Assembly (NCBI GenBank): GCA_001513045.1 | Contig: LFSB01000014.1 | Span: 7,236 to 71,235, forward strand | Length of the DNA stretch: 64,000 nt | Direction: 5' to 3' | Origin: Clostridiales bacterium DTU089 | GTDB taxonomy: Bacteria > Bacillota > Clostridia > Oscillospirales > Acutalibacteraceae | In this document: piece after piece, positions 27,757-36,693 of the stretch | How positions within the stretch are numbered: position 1 is the first letter of the stretch | Layout of the letters: each line of letters opens with the position of its first letter | Notes under the pieces: model-generated | The model's database searches: none | What the model saw: the letters and a program-made list of their open reading frames with translations, nothing else | Told to the model about the DNA's origin: nothing | Made by a program: the position numbers and the translations under genes

Positions 27757-28854
27757 ATGGATTTGCAGCTTAAAAGCCGCGAAGAATGTGCGTTTGATAT
27801 GATTTCTCTCGGTGAGATTATGCTCAGGCTCGACCCGGGCGACTCGCGCATAAAAACCGCACGCTCCTTCAGAGCGTGGGAGGGCGGCGGAGAATACAAT
27901 GTCGCAAGAGGACTGCGCCGCTGCTTCGGGCTGAAAACCTCTGTTGTTACGGCATTTGCCGACAATGAGGTCGGAAGACTTATAGAGGATTTCATTCTCC
28001 AGGGCGGAGTGGATACATCCCTGATAAAATGGCTGCCCTATGACGGCATCGGCAGAACCGTGCGCAACGGTCTTAATTTTACCGAGCGCGGCTTCGGCCT
28101 CAGGGGCGCCGTCGGTGTGTCGGACAGGGGAAATACCGCTGTGTCAAAGCTGAAGGTCGGAGATATCGACTGGGAGTATATTTTCGGCACTCTCGGTGTG
28201 CGCTGGCTGCATACGGGCGGTATCTTTGCCGCACTTTCGGACAGCACCGCGCAGGTTGTCATTGAGGCACTCAGGGCGGCAAAGAAGTACGGCACTGTTG
28301 TTTCGTATGACCTGAATTACCGTCCCTCGCTGTGGAAGGATATCGGCGGCAAGCAGAAGGCTCAGCAGGTCAACCGTGAAATAGCAAAGTATGTTGATGT
28401 TATGATAGGCAACGAGGAGGACTTCACCGCCTGCCTCGGCTTTGAGGTCGAGGGCAACGACGAAAACCTCAAGCAGCTCAATATCGAGGGCTATGTAAAG
28501 ATGCTCGGAAGGGTAACGCAGGAGTATCCGAATTTCAAGGTCATAGCTACCACGCTGCGCACGGTCAAAAGCGCCACGGTGAATGACTGGAGTGCAATGT
28601 GCTATGCGGACGGCAGGGTATATTACGGTCTTTCTTTGCCGGGACTTGAAATTTATGACCGCGTAGGCGGCGGAGATTCGTTTGCATCCGGACTCATTTA
28701 CGGACTTATGACCACCGGCGATGCGCAAAAGGCGGTCAATTACGGGGTTGCACACGGCGCTCTCGCCATGACAACGCCGGGCGACACTTCAATGGCAAGC
28801 CTTAAAGAGGTTGAAAACATCATAAACGGCGCTTCGGCGCGTGTTGCAAGATAA
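27757..28854 (+). CDS. kdgK: PfkB sugar kinase, 2-keto-3-deoxygluconate kinase
   Basis: A 365-residue ribokinase-fold kinase. N-terminal GEIMLRLDPG and the GGGEYNVARGL substrate loop, then the PfkB signature EIYDRVGGGDSFASGLIYGL with the catalytic Asp. Expected reaction: 2-keto-3-deoxygluconate plus ATP to KDPG. The next gene encodes the aldolase for that product, which supports the call. Slightly longer than average through its N-terminus and an insertion at about 225-260. Confidence 0.88.
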   Translation: MDLQLKSREECAFDMISLGEIMLRLDPGDSRIKTARSFRAWEGGGEYNVARGLRRCFGLKTSVVTAFADNEVGRLIEDFILQGGVDTSLIKWLPYDGIGRTVRNGLNFTERGFGLRGAVGVSDRGNTAVSKLKVGDIDWEYIFGTLGVRWLHTGGIFAALSDSTAQVVIEALRAAKKYGTVVSYDLNYRPSLWKDIGGKQKAQQVNREIAKYVDVMIGNEEDFTACLGFEVEGNDENLKQLNIEGYVKMLGRVTQEYPNFKVIATTLRTVKSATVNDWSAMCYADGRVYYGLSLPGLEIYDRVGGGDSFASGLIYGLMTTGDAQKAVNYGVAHGALAMTTPGDTSMASLKEVENIINGASARVAR

Positions 28855-28866
28855 AGGAGAACAAGC

Positions 28867-29511
28867 ATGGATAAAGAAATTGTAATAGGAAAAATTCAAC
28901 AGGCGGGAATTGTTGCCGTCGTGCGCGCCGGCAGCGCGGACGAGGCGGAGCGCATAACCGATGCGTGCATCGAGGGCGGAGTGGCGGCAATAGAGCTTAC
29001 ATTTACCGTACCGGGGGCGCACAGGGTTATTGAGGAGCTTGCCAAGAAGTACACACCGGAGCAGATAATTCTCGGCGCGGGCAGCGTATTGGACGCTCCC
29101 ACGGCAAGAATAGCAATGCTTTCCGGCGCACAGTATATAGTAAGCCCCTATCTTGACCTTGAAACCGTGAAAATGTGCAACCGTTACCGTGTACCCGTAA
29201 TGCCCGGAATAATGAGCGTACGTGAGGCGGTTATGGCTATGGAGGCGGGAGCGGACATCCTCAAGGTGTTTCCGGGCGACCTGTTCGGTCCGAAAATAAT
29301 CAAGGATATAAAGGGTCCGATACCCTATGCGAAGATGATGCCCACCGGCGGAGTGGATGCCGACAATGTCGGCGAGTGGATAAAGGCGGGTGCCGTGGCG
29401 GTAGGCGCGGGCAGCTCGCTTACGGCAGGTGCAAAAACCGGCGATTACGCAAAAATAACCGAAACCGCCAAAAAATTTGTCGCTAACATTAAAGCGGCAA
29501 GGTCACTGTAA
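28867..29511 (+). CDS. eda: KDPG/KHG aldolase
   Basis: A 214-residue class I aldolase that splits 2-keto-3-deoxy-6-phosphogluconate to pyruvate and glyceraldehyde 3-phosphate. Early IVAVVRAGSADEA, Glu in AIELTFTVPGA, and the Schiff-base Lys in ILKVFPGDLFGPK are typical, as is MPTGGVDADNV. AAAGGAG precedes the ATG. Last gene of the sugar-acid operon starting at 25987. Confidence 0.94.
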   Translation: MDKEIVIGKIQQAGIVAVVRAGSADEAERITDACIEGGVAAIELTFTVPGAHRVIEELAKKYTPEQIILGAGSVLDAPTARIAMLSGAQYIVSPYLDLETVKMCNRYRVPVMPGIMSVREAVMAMEAGADILKVFPGDLFGPKIIKDIKGPIPYAKMMPTGGVDADNVGEWIKAGAVAVGAGSSLTAGAKTGDYAKITETAKKFVANIKAARSL

Positions 29512-29543
29512 AACAGCTCAGTACTTTTTAAGGAGGCGAAAGC

Positions 29544-29999
29544 ATGAAATTTTGTCCGAATTGCAGGTCGGGACTTTCCGATGATGTGCTTGTGTGCGGA
29601 ATGTGCGGCTACAACTTCACTCAGCCGGGTGCCGCTGCAGGTCAATTCAATCAACCGTTTAACGACAACAGGAGCGGATTCTATCCTCCGCCCTACTATG
29701 CACCGCCGAGATATTTTGCGCGGCTCAACACCGGCATGCTTGTGTGGTCGATTTTGTGTGCCGCCACGCTGTTTGCGGGTAACTATATCACGGGAGTGCT
29801 CGGAATAATTGCCTCGGTATATACAGTCATGGCGAGGGATGAAAAAAGTCCTCAGGGGGAAGCGGACAAGCTTCGTATAGCAAAAACGCTTGATATTATC
29901 GCAACGATAGTGTTCTTCCTGTTTCTTATACTTGTTATAGCGGCGGCAGTACTTTTTGTTGTTATGTGCAATGAAACCGGATGGTATGAATACATATAA
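29544..29999 (+). CDS. Zinc-ribbon protein with CD225-like membrane domain
   Basis: A 151-residue protein. The first 25 residues hold a CxxC-x11-CxxC zinc ribbon (CPNC...CGMC). A Pro/Tyr-rich linker follows (YPPPYYAPPRYF), then two membrane helices (about 68-90 and 120-145) with the cytoplasmic loop ARDEKSPQGEADKLRIAKTLD. The second half resembles CD225/dispanin-type proteins, which are common next to zinc ribbons in Firmicutes and have no settled role. GGAGG lies before ATG 29544. Its stop is 19 bases before the next gene. Confidence 0.75.
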   Translation: MKFCPNCRSGLSDDVLVCGMCGYNFTQPGAAAGQFNQPFNDNRSGFYPPPYYAPPRYFARLNTGMLVWSILCAATLFAGNYITGVLGIIASVYTVMARDEKSPQGEADKLRIAKTLDIIATIVFFLFLILVIAAAVLFVVMCNETGWYEYI

Positions 30000-30018
30000 A
30001 AAAAGAGGAGGATGTAAA

Positions 30019-31425
30019 ATGAAACGGTTTAAGCGCTTTTCATGCGCACTTGCGGCGTGCGTAATGTTGCTTTCGCTTTGCCTTCCGGCAAGCGCGGCAA
30101 ACAAGGTGCCTGCTCCGGCGGAGTGGGCGGCAAACTGGGCGGAAATAAGCTCATCCGAGGGCAGAATGTCCATAACCCCCGGTGCGGACGAAACACAGAT
30201 GCAATTTTCGTGGATTACATACCTGAGCGACTCGGAGGAGTTCATCTACGGCAGAGAGCCGAACCTCTCAGACGGAGTTGCTGCGGAGGTTAAAACCGTA
30301 AAGAATACCTCGCTGCTGATGTTCGTCAACCGCGTGCTTCTGACCGGTCTTGAGCCGGGCAGATACTACTACACCTACACAAGCTCGGGAAAAAATCAGG
30401 GTATTGCGTATTTTGATGTTCAGGATGCGTCTGACGGCTTTTCGGTTATGTTTTGTGCCGACCCGCAGCTCGGACGCTCCGGCTCCGATTCCGAGGAGGC
30501 AATAATCGATGACTGCTACGGCTGGGACAGAACGCTGAAGGCATCATATGCCAAGGCTCCCGATTTGAGCTTCGTAATGGTCGCGGGCGACCAGGTGAAT
30601 CTTGCCTATTCCAACGAGCAGTACAATGCATATCTCTATCCGTCGCTCATGAGCAATCTGCCTGTTGCGACGGCGGTCGGAAATCATGACTTTTACTATT
30701 ATCTCTATGCCTCTCATTTTTATAACCCCAACGTCAGAGAGGTTGAGCCGCTTTCAATGGGTGGCAGCGGCTACTATTATTCCTACGGTAATGCACTGTT
30801 TATAGTGCTCAACTCCAACAACTATCTTGCGGAGGACCACGAGTCGCTCATCTCCGAGGCGATAAACGCCTATCCGCAGGCAAAGTGGCGCGTGGTTATG
30901 CTTCACAACAGCGTTTACTGCGCGGGCAACGACAGCATGGAGATGCCTGTTGTCGGCGGAGAGCTCCCCATGATAGGCAGAGCCATGCTTACGCCGATTT
31001 TTGACAAATACGACATCGACCTTGCGCTGAGCGGACATTATCATATATACAGCAGAAGCGTCCCCCTTACAAACGGGGTTGAAAAATCGGACGGTGTTGT
31101 GTATCTTGCCGCAAGCTCCGCGTCGGGCAGCAACTATTATGCGGCGGATGCTGAGAAAATCCCCGAATTTGTGGACTTCTATCAGAACTGCTCGGAGCCT
31201 ACATATTCAATACTCGACATTGACGACGAGTCAATAGAAATACGCTCCTACGGTACGGACACGGGTGAGCTTTTTGACACCTGTCTGATTGAAAAGGCTG
31301 CCGCTCCGGGTGATGCTCCGTCATATATTCCGAGCGCGTACTATGCAAAGATAGTTGAGATAGTGAAAATGGTGCTCAACATACTTTATACTAAGATTCC
31401 CTTTGATTTTAAAATTTTCATGTAA
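30019..31425 (+). CDS. Exported metallophosphoesterase, purple acid phosphatase-like
   Basis: A 468-residue secreted protein. A signal peptide (cleavage after LPASA, about 27) is followed by a fibronectin III-like N-terminal domain (about 45-130) and a calcineurin-like domain: DPQLGRSG, VAGDQVN, VGNHDF, VMLHNSVY and SGHYHIYS supply the dimetal ligands. The C-terminus is a hydrophobic, Lys-spaced tail that may hold the protein at the membrane. The reading frame extends upstream to 29956, but ATG 30019 has GAGGAGG nearby and begins the signal peptide. A role in releasing phosphate from organic compounds is likely. Confidence 0.88.
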   Translation: MKRFKRFSCALAACVMLLSLCLPASAANKVPAPAEWAANWAEISSSEGRMSITPGADETQMQFSWITYLSDSEEFIYGREPNLSDGVAAEVKTVKNTSLLMFVNRVLLTGLEPGRYYYTYTSSGKNQGIAYFDVQDASDGFSVMFCADPQLGRSGSDSEEAIIDDCYGWDRTLKASYAKAPDLSFVMVAGDQVNLAYSNEQYNAYLYPSLMSNLPVATAVGNHDFYYYLYASHFYNPNVREVEPLSMGGSGYYYSYGNALFIVLNSNNYLAEDHESLISEAINAYPQAKWRVVMLHNSVYCAGNDSMEMPVVGGELPMIGRAMLTPIFDKYDIDLALSGHYHIYSRSVPLTNGVEKSDGVVYLAASSASGSNYYAADAEKIPEFVDFYQNCSEPTYSILDIDDESIEIRSYGTDTGELFDTCLIEKAAAPGDAPSYIPSAYYAKIVEIVKMVLNILYTKIPFDFKIFM

Positions 31426-31437
31426 TCACATAGGAGG

Positions 31438-31471
31438 AAACGGAGCGCCGTATTGCGTGCGCTCCGTTTTT
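31438..31471 (+). terminator. Terminator or attenuator before the PI-PLC gene
   Basis: A perfect 11-bp stem (31438-31448 with 31459-31469), a 10-base loop and a T-run. It ends three bases before the GAGG ribosome site of the next gene, so genes downstream need either read-through or a promoter inside this region, none of which is evident. Confidence 0.8.
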
Positions 31472-31482
31472 ATGAGGTAAAT

Positions 31483-32382
31483 ATGGATACGAAAAAATGG
31501 ATGGCGCAGCTTCCCGACAGCACGCCGCTTTGTTCAATATCACTTCCCGGAACGCACGACAGTACCACACGGTATGTCGATTGGAGCGCAATAGCGCGCT
31601 GTCAGTCGCTTTCGGTGTCACAACAGCTTGAGCTGGGCTTCAGAATGTTTGATATACGTCTGAAGCTTGAGGACGGAGCGTTTAACTGCGTGCACGGCAT
31701 ATCATTTTGCCGCAAGGGACGCGGGAGACGTGCCGCGGCGCTGAGCTTTGATGAGGTGTACGCGGATTGTGCGGGATTTTTAAATGAGAATCCCTCGGAA
31801 ACCGTTTTGCTTTTTATTATGGCGGACGCGGGGGAGCGCGGGGTGCCGTTTTTTCGTGAGTTTTATAAGAAATATGTAAAGGACAATCCTGTCTGGTACA
31901 CGGAAAACCGTGTGCCGCTTCTCTCGGAGTGCCGCTCCCGTATAGTGCTTATTAACAGGTGCGCCGGGGATGCACAGGCATTTGACGATTCAAGCTTCGG
32001 AATCAATTTCTCACACTGGCCGTATCAGGGCAAGGCATCGCTTCCGTCCGTCATGGGCTTTGATGCCGCTTTGCTTTCGGGTAACGGCATTGCGGCAAGC
32101 ATTGAGGTGCAGGACAAGTACACGCTTCGCCACACTGCGAAGTGGAGGGATGCGGCACTTGTGATGTTTGAGCAGACGCACAATGACGGTAAAGTGTATA
32201 TAAATTGCCTTAGCACGGCAGGCGAACTCAACCCCCGCTATTCTTCACGCAAAATTATTCCGGCGGCTACGGAGTATCTGAAGAAACGCCGCAGCTTTTG
32301 CGGCTGGGTGATGTCGGATTTTGCCTGCCGCGAATTCAGCGAGTCGGTAATTGCCTGTAACTTTACGGAGGAAAAATGCTGA
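31483..32382 (+). CDS. Phosphatidylinositol-specific phospholipase C-like protein
   Basis: A 299-residue PI-PLC X-domain protein. Catalytic His25 is in LPGTHDSTT and His71 in NCVHGISF, with DIRLKLEDG between them, as in bacterial PI-PLCs that cut phosphoinositides or GPI anchors to a cyclic phosphate. Unlike secreted relatives it has no signal peptide with start ATG 31483 (GAGG five bases upstream); the in-frame TTG at 31453 adds no signal either. Overlaps the HAD gene. Substrate and cell location are open. Confidence 0.85.
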   Translation: MDTKKWMAQLPDSTPLCSISLPGTHDSTTRYVDWSAIARCQSLSVSQQLELGFRMFDIRLKLEDGAFNCVHGISFCRKGRGRRAAALSFDEVYADCAGFLNENPSETVLLFIMADAGERGVPFFREFYKKYVKDNPVWYTENRVPLLSECRSRIVLINRCAGDAQAFDDSSFGINFSHWPYQGKASLPSVMGFDAALLSGNGIAASIEVQDKYTLRHTAKWRDAALVMFEQTHNDGKVYINCLSTAGELNPRYSSRKIIPAATEYLKKRRSFCGWVMSDFACREFSESVIACNFTEEKC

Positions 32383-33110
32383 TGAAACTTCCTGAAATGA
32401 TAATATTTGATTACGGAGACACCCTGATGCGCGAAAAAAATGTTGATGTTCAGAGTGCGGCTCAGGCGCTGTATTCACACATAAGGCTCAATCCCGACGC
32501 TCTTGACGAGGAGGAGGTCTGCTCTGCTTTTGTGGAGCTGTATTTAAAAGCACAGTCCGCCGTCAAGGGCAGCGGAACAGATGTGCATGTTGCGGATGTC
32601 GCACGTCTCGCTTTTGCCGGAACGGGCATAGAGCTTGATATCGGTTACGATGAATGCGAGCTGTTGGTCTGGAATTCGGCGGTGAAAGGGGAGATACTGC
32701 CCGGAGCAGGGGCTGTTCTGAAGCTTTTGAACGAAAAGGGTATACGCAGCGCGGTAATAAGTAATATTTCGTTTTCCGGCGAGTCGATGAGAAGGCGGCT
32801 GAATGAGTATCTGCCTGAAAATCGTTTTGAATTCATAATCGCCTCGTGTGATTATGTGTTTAAAAAGCCGGAGCTGTTGCTGTTTGAGGCGGCACTGAAA
32901 AAATCCGGACTTTCCGCCGAAAGCGTATGGTTTTGCGGCGACAGCTTCAATGCCGATGTCAAGGGCGCGAGTGCGGCGGGGATTTATCCCGTATGGTATA
33001 ACTCCGGGAACCGCAAGCCTCCGGACGATGCGGAAAAATATAATTATTGCGAAATCAGGTCTTTTGCCGAGCTTGAGAAAATATTGAGAGGTGACGGTGA
33101 AAATGCTTAA
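32376..33110 (+). CDS. HAD-superfamily hydrolase
   Basis: A 244-residue haloacid dehalogenase-type phosphatase. Motif I is FDYGDTLM (nucleophile Asp12, acid Asp15), motif II the Ser in SNISF, motif III the Lys in VFKKPEL, motif IV GDSFNADVKGA. A helical cap of about 75 residues follows motif I (C1 type). Starts ATG 32376 or 32382 are both possible after GGAGG (32367-32371); both overlap the PI-PLC end. It overlaps the Gfo/Idh gene by eight bases, so the three are coupled. Confidence 0.88.
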   Translation: MLMKLPEMIIFDYGDTLMREKNVDVQSAAQALYSHIRLNPDALDEEEVCSAFVELYLKAQSAVKGSGTDVHVADVARLAFAGTGIELDIGYDECELLVWNSAVKGEILPGAGAVLKLLNEKGIRSAVISNISFSGESMRRRLNEYLPENRFEFIIASCDYVFKKPELLLFEAALKKSGLSAESVWFCGDSFNADVKGASAAGIYPVWYNSGNRKPPDDAEKYNYCEIRSFAELEKILRGDGENA

Positions 33111-34086
33111 ATACGCTGTTATAGGTACAAGCTGGATAACCGCATCGTTTATAGGCGGCACTGAATATGTTGACGGCATGGAGCTTTCGGCCGTATATTC
33201 GCGCAGTGCCGAAAAGGGTGAAAGGTTTGCGCGCGAAAACGGCTGCGGCAGAGTTTTCACCTCTCTTGAGGAGCTTGCGAAATCGGATGTCGAGGCTGTC
33301 TATATAGCAAGTCCGAATGTTCTCCACTATGAGCAGAGCCGGCTCATGCTTGAGAGCGGAAAGCATGTAATATGCGAAAAGCCCATAACCGTAAATCCGC
33401 AACAGCTTGCGTCGCTTCAGACGCTTGCGGACAGCCGCGGTCTTATATACATGGAGGCGATAATGCACATGCACACGCCCTCGCGCATATTGCTGCGGGA
33501 CGCGCTCGGAAAAATCGGGAAAATCACAAGCGTGCATTTTGATTTTTCACAGCTTTCCTCGAAATATCCCGCGTATCTCAGGGGAGAGAAGCCGAACATC
33601 TTCAATCCCGAAATGGCTACGGGCTGCCTTATGGATTTGGGAATATACTGTGTGTATCCCGCGCTTGACTATTTCGGGGAGCCGCAGAAAATAACGGCAT
33701 CCTCGCATTTTATGCAGAGCGGTGCGGATGCCTGCGGTACGGCGATATTTGATTATGAGGACAAGCAGGTGACGCTTACATATTCAAAAACCGGGCAGAG
33801 CCGTTACGGCTCGCAGATATTCGGCGACAAGGGGACGATATGCATAAAATCCCTCTCACAGCTCACCGAGATGGAGATAATATATTCGGATTCGACTGTT
33901 GAGCAGCTTGCGGGTGACACCGTCAAGGAGCAGATAATGGGTTATGAGGCGCAGGATTTTTATAACCTTATCAAGTGTCCTACCGAAAAGCTGCGAGCGG
34001 ATTATCTGTATTCTTCACAGCTTGCGCTCAGGGTCAGCCGCGCAATGGCTGAAATACGCGCGCAGGCGGGGATAAAATTCTCATAA
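33103..34086 (+). CDS. Gfo/Idh/MocA family oxidoreductase
   Basis: A 327-residue NAD(P)-dependent sugar dehydrogenase-type protein. The Rossmann loop is YAVIGTSWIT (glycine-poor), the conserved EKP lies in VICEKPITVNP, and the C-terminal domain has GCLMDLGIYCVYP with the catalytic-region His/Asp pattern. Substrate not predictable; it may act on inositol or a sugar linked to the PI-PLC and HAD upstream. GTG codons at 33091 and 33097 are in frame, but ATG 33103 starts the fold directly. Last gene of the three-gene operon. Confidence 0.86.
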   Translation: MLKYAVIGTSWITASFIGGTEYVDGMELSAVYSRSAEKGERFARENGCGRVFTSLEELAKSDVEAVYIASPNVLHYEQSRLMLESGKHVICEKPITVNPQQLASLQTLADSRGLIYMEAIMHMHTPSRILLRDALGKIGKITSVHFDFSQLSSKYPAYLRGEKPNIFNPEMATGCLMDLGIYCVYPALDYFGEPQKITASSHFMQSGADACGTAIFDYEDKQVTLTYSKTGQSRYGSQIFGDKGTICIKSLSQLTEMEIIYSDSTVEQLAGDTVKEQIMGYEAQDFYNLIKCPTEKLRADYLYSSQLALRVSRAMAEIRAQAGIKFS

Positions 34087-34118
34087 GCGCAGACGCTTGA
34101 ATAAAAGCTTTCGACAAT

Positions 34119-34162
34119 AAAAGCCTGCAATCCCGAAAAGAGATTGCAGGCTGAAAATTTTT
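34119..34162. terminator. Bidirectional terminator
   Basis: A perfect 11-bp stem (34122-34132 with 34142-34152) with A-rich and T-rich flanks lies between two convergent genes (33103-34086 plus, 34171-36630 minus) and can serve both. Confidence 0.82.
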
Positions 34163-34170
34163 GTATCAGA

Positions 34171-36630
34171 TTACGGCGTAACAACCGTCGAGGCCGACAT
34201 GAAGTCGTTTTCGTTCAGGTGGCCTGAGAGGAACAGCTCAAATATTGCGGCGTCAATTGCATCAACGGTGCCGTCGGCGTTTACATCGGCAGCAAGCTTG
34301 TTCGCGCCCTCAAGTGTTTCGATATCCACAGAGGCTTCAAGCACGGAGGAAAAATCGGTTGAATTTATAGTGGCGTCCCCGTTGATGTCTCCGCTTATTA
34401 TAATGATGTATTCACTTACGCTTCCGCCGTTGTCTGCCTTCAAAACCATTCCTGTGCCGACCTGAGCGGTGTCCGTGAGCTCTGTTTCACCGGAATAAAT
34501 TGTAAGCACCGCTTCGGACGAAATTGCTCCGCTTCCGGTAAGAATGGATTTGACAACCTCGGCGGTGTCTCCGGGTAATACGCGGCGCACGGTGGCGGGG
34601 GTGCCTTCCTCAGGAGCCTGTGCAACCGTGATGATTTCATGCTCCGGCAAAAAGCTTGCGGTGTATGTGATGCTTTCGGCTATATTTGCCGGGAAGTCCG
34701 CAGACCATGAGTCAAATTTATATCCCGCATTCGCTACGGGGGTAGGCACGGTTATATCAGACCAAGCGGAATTTTTCAGCACCTCAAATGACGGTGTACC
34801 GTCAAGTGTGCCGTTGCCACCTGAGGCAAAGCTTATCGTTGCCCACTGTGCGGCATCCTTTATGAAGTTAGCTGTGTACGTTGCGGCTTGTGTGACCGTT
34901 TCCGGGAAGTCAACCGACCATGAGTCGAATTTATATCCCGCGTCCGCTACGGGGGTAGGCACGGTTATATCAGACCAAGCGGAATTTTTCAGCACTTCAA
35001 ATGACGCTGTACCGTTAAGTGTGCCGTTGCCACCTGAGGCAAAGCTTATCGTTGCCCACTGTGCGGCATCCTTTATGAAGTTAGCTGTGTACGTTGCGGC
35101 TTGAGTGACCGTTTCCGGGAAGTCAACCGACCATGAGTCAAATTTATATCCCGCATTCGCTACGGGGGTAGGCACGGTTATATCAGACCAAGGCGTGTTT
35201 TTAAAGACATTCAGTGCGGCAGTGCCGGTCAACACTCCGTTTTCACCGGCAACAAAGCTGAGAGAGAGCTTGGGTACGGTGAAGTTAAGTGAGTATGTTT
35301 TGGTTTGAGGAGAGGCCTTATATGCCCAGCCGTCCGCACTCGCGGTGCCTGTGCCGTCACTGAGAGTGACACCTGCGGAGTTGATAAAATCGCCGAGAGC
35401 ATTGCTTGCCGTTCCCGAAACCGTTATAACTGCCGAAGGATTTGTATCATAAGGTAACAATATGTCATAAGTGAGAGTTGAAGCTGAGAACTCCGGCACC
35501 GGAACAGCCGTTCCAGAATCAATCGAATAGCTCAATGATGCCAGAGTGTTGTCTGCTGTTTCCTTTATTTCAGCTACTTCGCTGTTGAGGTTTGAAAACG
35601 TGGTTTTGGATGCCGAGTTTGCCGTGCCTGAATTTGAGGCTATTGTGTACAGCCCTGCGAGAACGGTTTCGTTGCTTATTCCGAAAACATCCGTTCCGGC
35701 AAGCTCTGAGGGCGACAGCGAGGCGTAATATGCCGCTGTGTCGCTGAGTATACTTGGGTCACTTTTCAATGCGGAGGTTATTTTTGTCTTTATTGCGGAG
35801 GCACTTTCGGCATACGCAATTGCCGCGTAAGAGGGAGAGGTGTATATTGTGGACGCTCCGATTCCTAAAAATCCGCCTGCGGTTATGGAAAAATGGTTAT
35901 CTGTATTGTTGACGATTGTTCCTTTTTCCGGCTTCATTGCTCCGCAGACGGTTCCGCTGTTGAGTATAAGGCTTCCGCCGGATATGTCAATGTCCGCAAG
36001 CATACCTGTGGAGACAGCCAGTGCTGTTGATGACGACAGGACATAAAAGTCATTTGCCGTTACTGTACCTGCGCCGCTTCCGGTGACAAGGCAGCTTCGC
36101 TTGCTCCCGCGGAGAACAACATTATTAAAGGTCAAATCGGCACAAGAGGAATATACGCAGTCGATGGATTTGCCCTTACAGTCAACAGTCAGGTTTTCAA
36201 TCGTGACCTTGGTTCCGCCTATACTCAGCATCTTCTGCTTTCCTGTTACATTGCTGTTGCCCTGCCATGAGGTCCAGGACTCTGAAGGCTGAAGGATTGC
36301 GCTTCTGTCGGCGGGACCCGTAATTGTAATTTCTTTTGATATGCCCAGAGCGCCCCGGGTGTCATTGCCCGCGCTCTCCTGGCTTGCGGTAATGTCACCC
36401 ACATAGCCCTCGTAGATGCCGGACGAAAGCCTCAGCGTGTCGCCGGCGGTGGCTTTTGATATTGCCGTGCCGAGGTCTGTATAGGTGATGCCTGTACCGA
36501 CGTTGGTAATGATTCCGCCTCCGAGCGTCTGCGAAGGCGCAATTATTGTTGCTCCGGTGTTAACAGTGAAGGACGGGAGCAAAAGAATAAGCATACAAAA
36601 GCTCAAAAGAATACTTATACTTTTTTTCAT
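34171..36630 (-). CDS. Exported dockerin protein with beta-helix and InlB-type repeats
   Basis: An 819-residue secreted protein. Signal peptide (about 1-27), then a right-handed beta-helix-like region (about 35-260; GITYTDLGTAISKATAGDTL), a cadherin-like sandwich (about 365-445), three 71-residue InlB/Listeria-Bacteroides-type repeats (about 470-680; SDITVPTPVANAGYKFDSWS), and a dockerin I (about 745-805) with two calcium loops, DINGDATINSTD and DVNADGTVDAID. Dockerins plug into cohesins of cellulosome-like complexes; no cohesin or scaffoldin is in the window. No catalytic site is recognised; adhesion or glycan binding is plausible. AAGGAG precedes the ATG. Confidence 0.85.
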   Translation of the reverse strand: MKKSISILLSFCMLILLLPSFTVNTGATIIAPSQTLGGGIITNVGTGITYTDLGTAISKATAGDTLRLSSGIYEGYVGDITASQESAGNDTRGALGISKEITITGPADRSAILQPSESWTSWQGNSNVTGKQKMLSIGGTKVTIENLTVDCKGKSIDCVYSSCADLTFNNVVLRGSKRSCLVTGSGAGTVTANDFYVLSSSTALAVSTGMLADIDISGGSLILNSGTVCGAMKPEKGTIVNNTDNHFSITAGGFLGIGASTIYTSPSYAAIAYAESASAIKTKITSALKSDPSILSDTAAYYASLSPSELAGTDVFGISNETVLAGLYTIASNSGTANSASKTTFSNLNSEVAEIKETADNTLASLSYSIDSGTAVPVPEFSASTLTYDILLPYDTNPSAVITVSGTASNALGDFINSAGVTLSDGTGTASADGWAYKASPQTKTYSLNFTVPKLSLSFVAGENGVLTGTAALNVFKNTPWSDITVPTPVANAGYKFDSWSVDFPETVTQAATYTANFIKDAAQWATISFASGGNGTLNGTASFEVLKNSAWSDITVPTPVADAGYKFDSWSVDFPETVTQAATYTANFIKDAAQWATISFASGGNGTLDGTPSFEVLKNSAWSDITVPTPVANAGYKFDSWSADFPANIAESITYTASFLPEHEIITVAQAPEEGTPATVRRVLPGDTAEVVKSILTGSGAISSEAVLTIYSGETELTDTAQVGTGMVLKADNGGSVSEYIIIISGDINGDATINSTDFSSVLEASVDIETLEGANKLAADVNADGTVDAIDAAIFELFLSGHLNENDFMSASTVVTP
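34655..35290. repeat. Three tandem 213-bp repeats inside the dockerin gene
   Basis: The marker ACCATGAGTC is found at 34704, 34917 and 35130, a period of exactly 213 bp (71 codons). Copies two and three are nearly identical over long runs, including third codon positions; copy one differs more at its left end. This points to recent duplication or gene conversion. Confidence 0.9.
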
Positions 36631-36649
36631 GATATTTTCTCCTTGTTTG

Positions 36650-36690
36650 AAAAAGGACGCGCCGCAACACGTGACGCGTCCTTTTTGAAT
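36650..36690 (-). terminator. Terminator of the 36694-38721 dockerin gene
   Basis: A perfect 12-bp stem AAAAAGGACGCG / CGCGTCCTTTTT (36650-36661 with 36675-36686) lies between the two dockerin genes, so they are probably separate transcripts. Confidence 0.8.
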
Positions 36691-36693
36691 TTA

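Noticed and set aside
34544..35308. Long plus-strand open frames opposite the dockerin gene
   Set aside because: They are antisense readings of the 213-bp repeats; the minus strand has signal peptide, repeats and dockerin in one frame.
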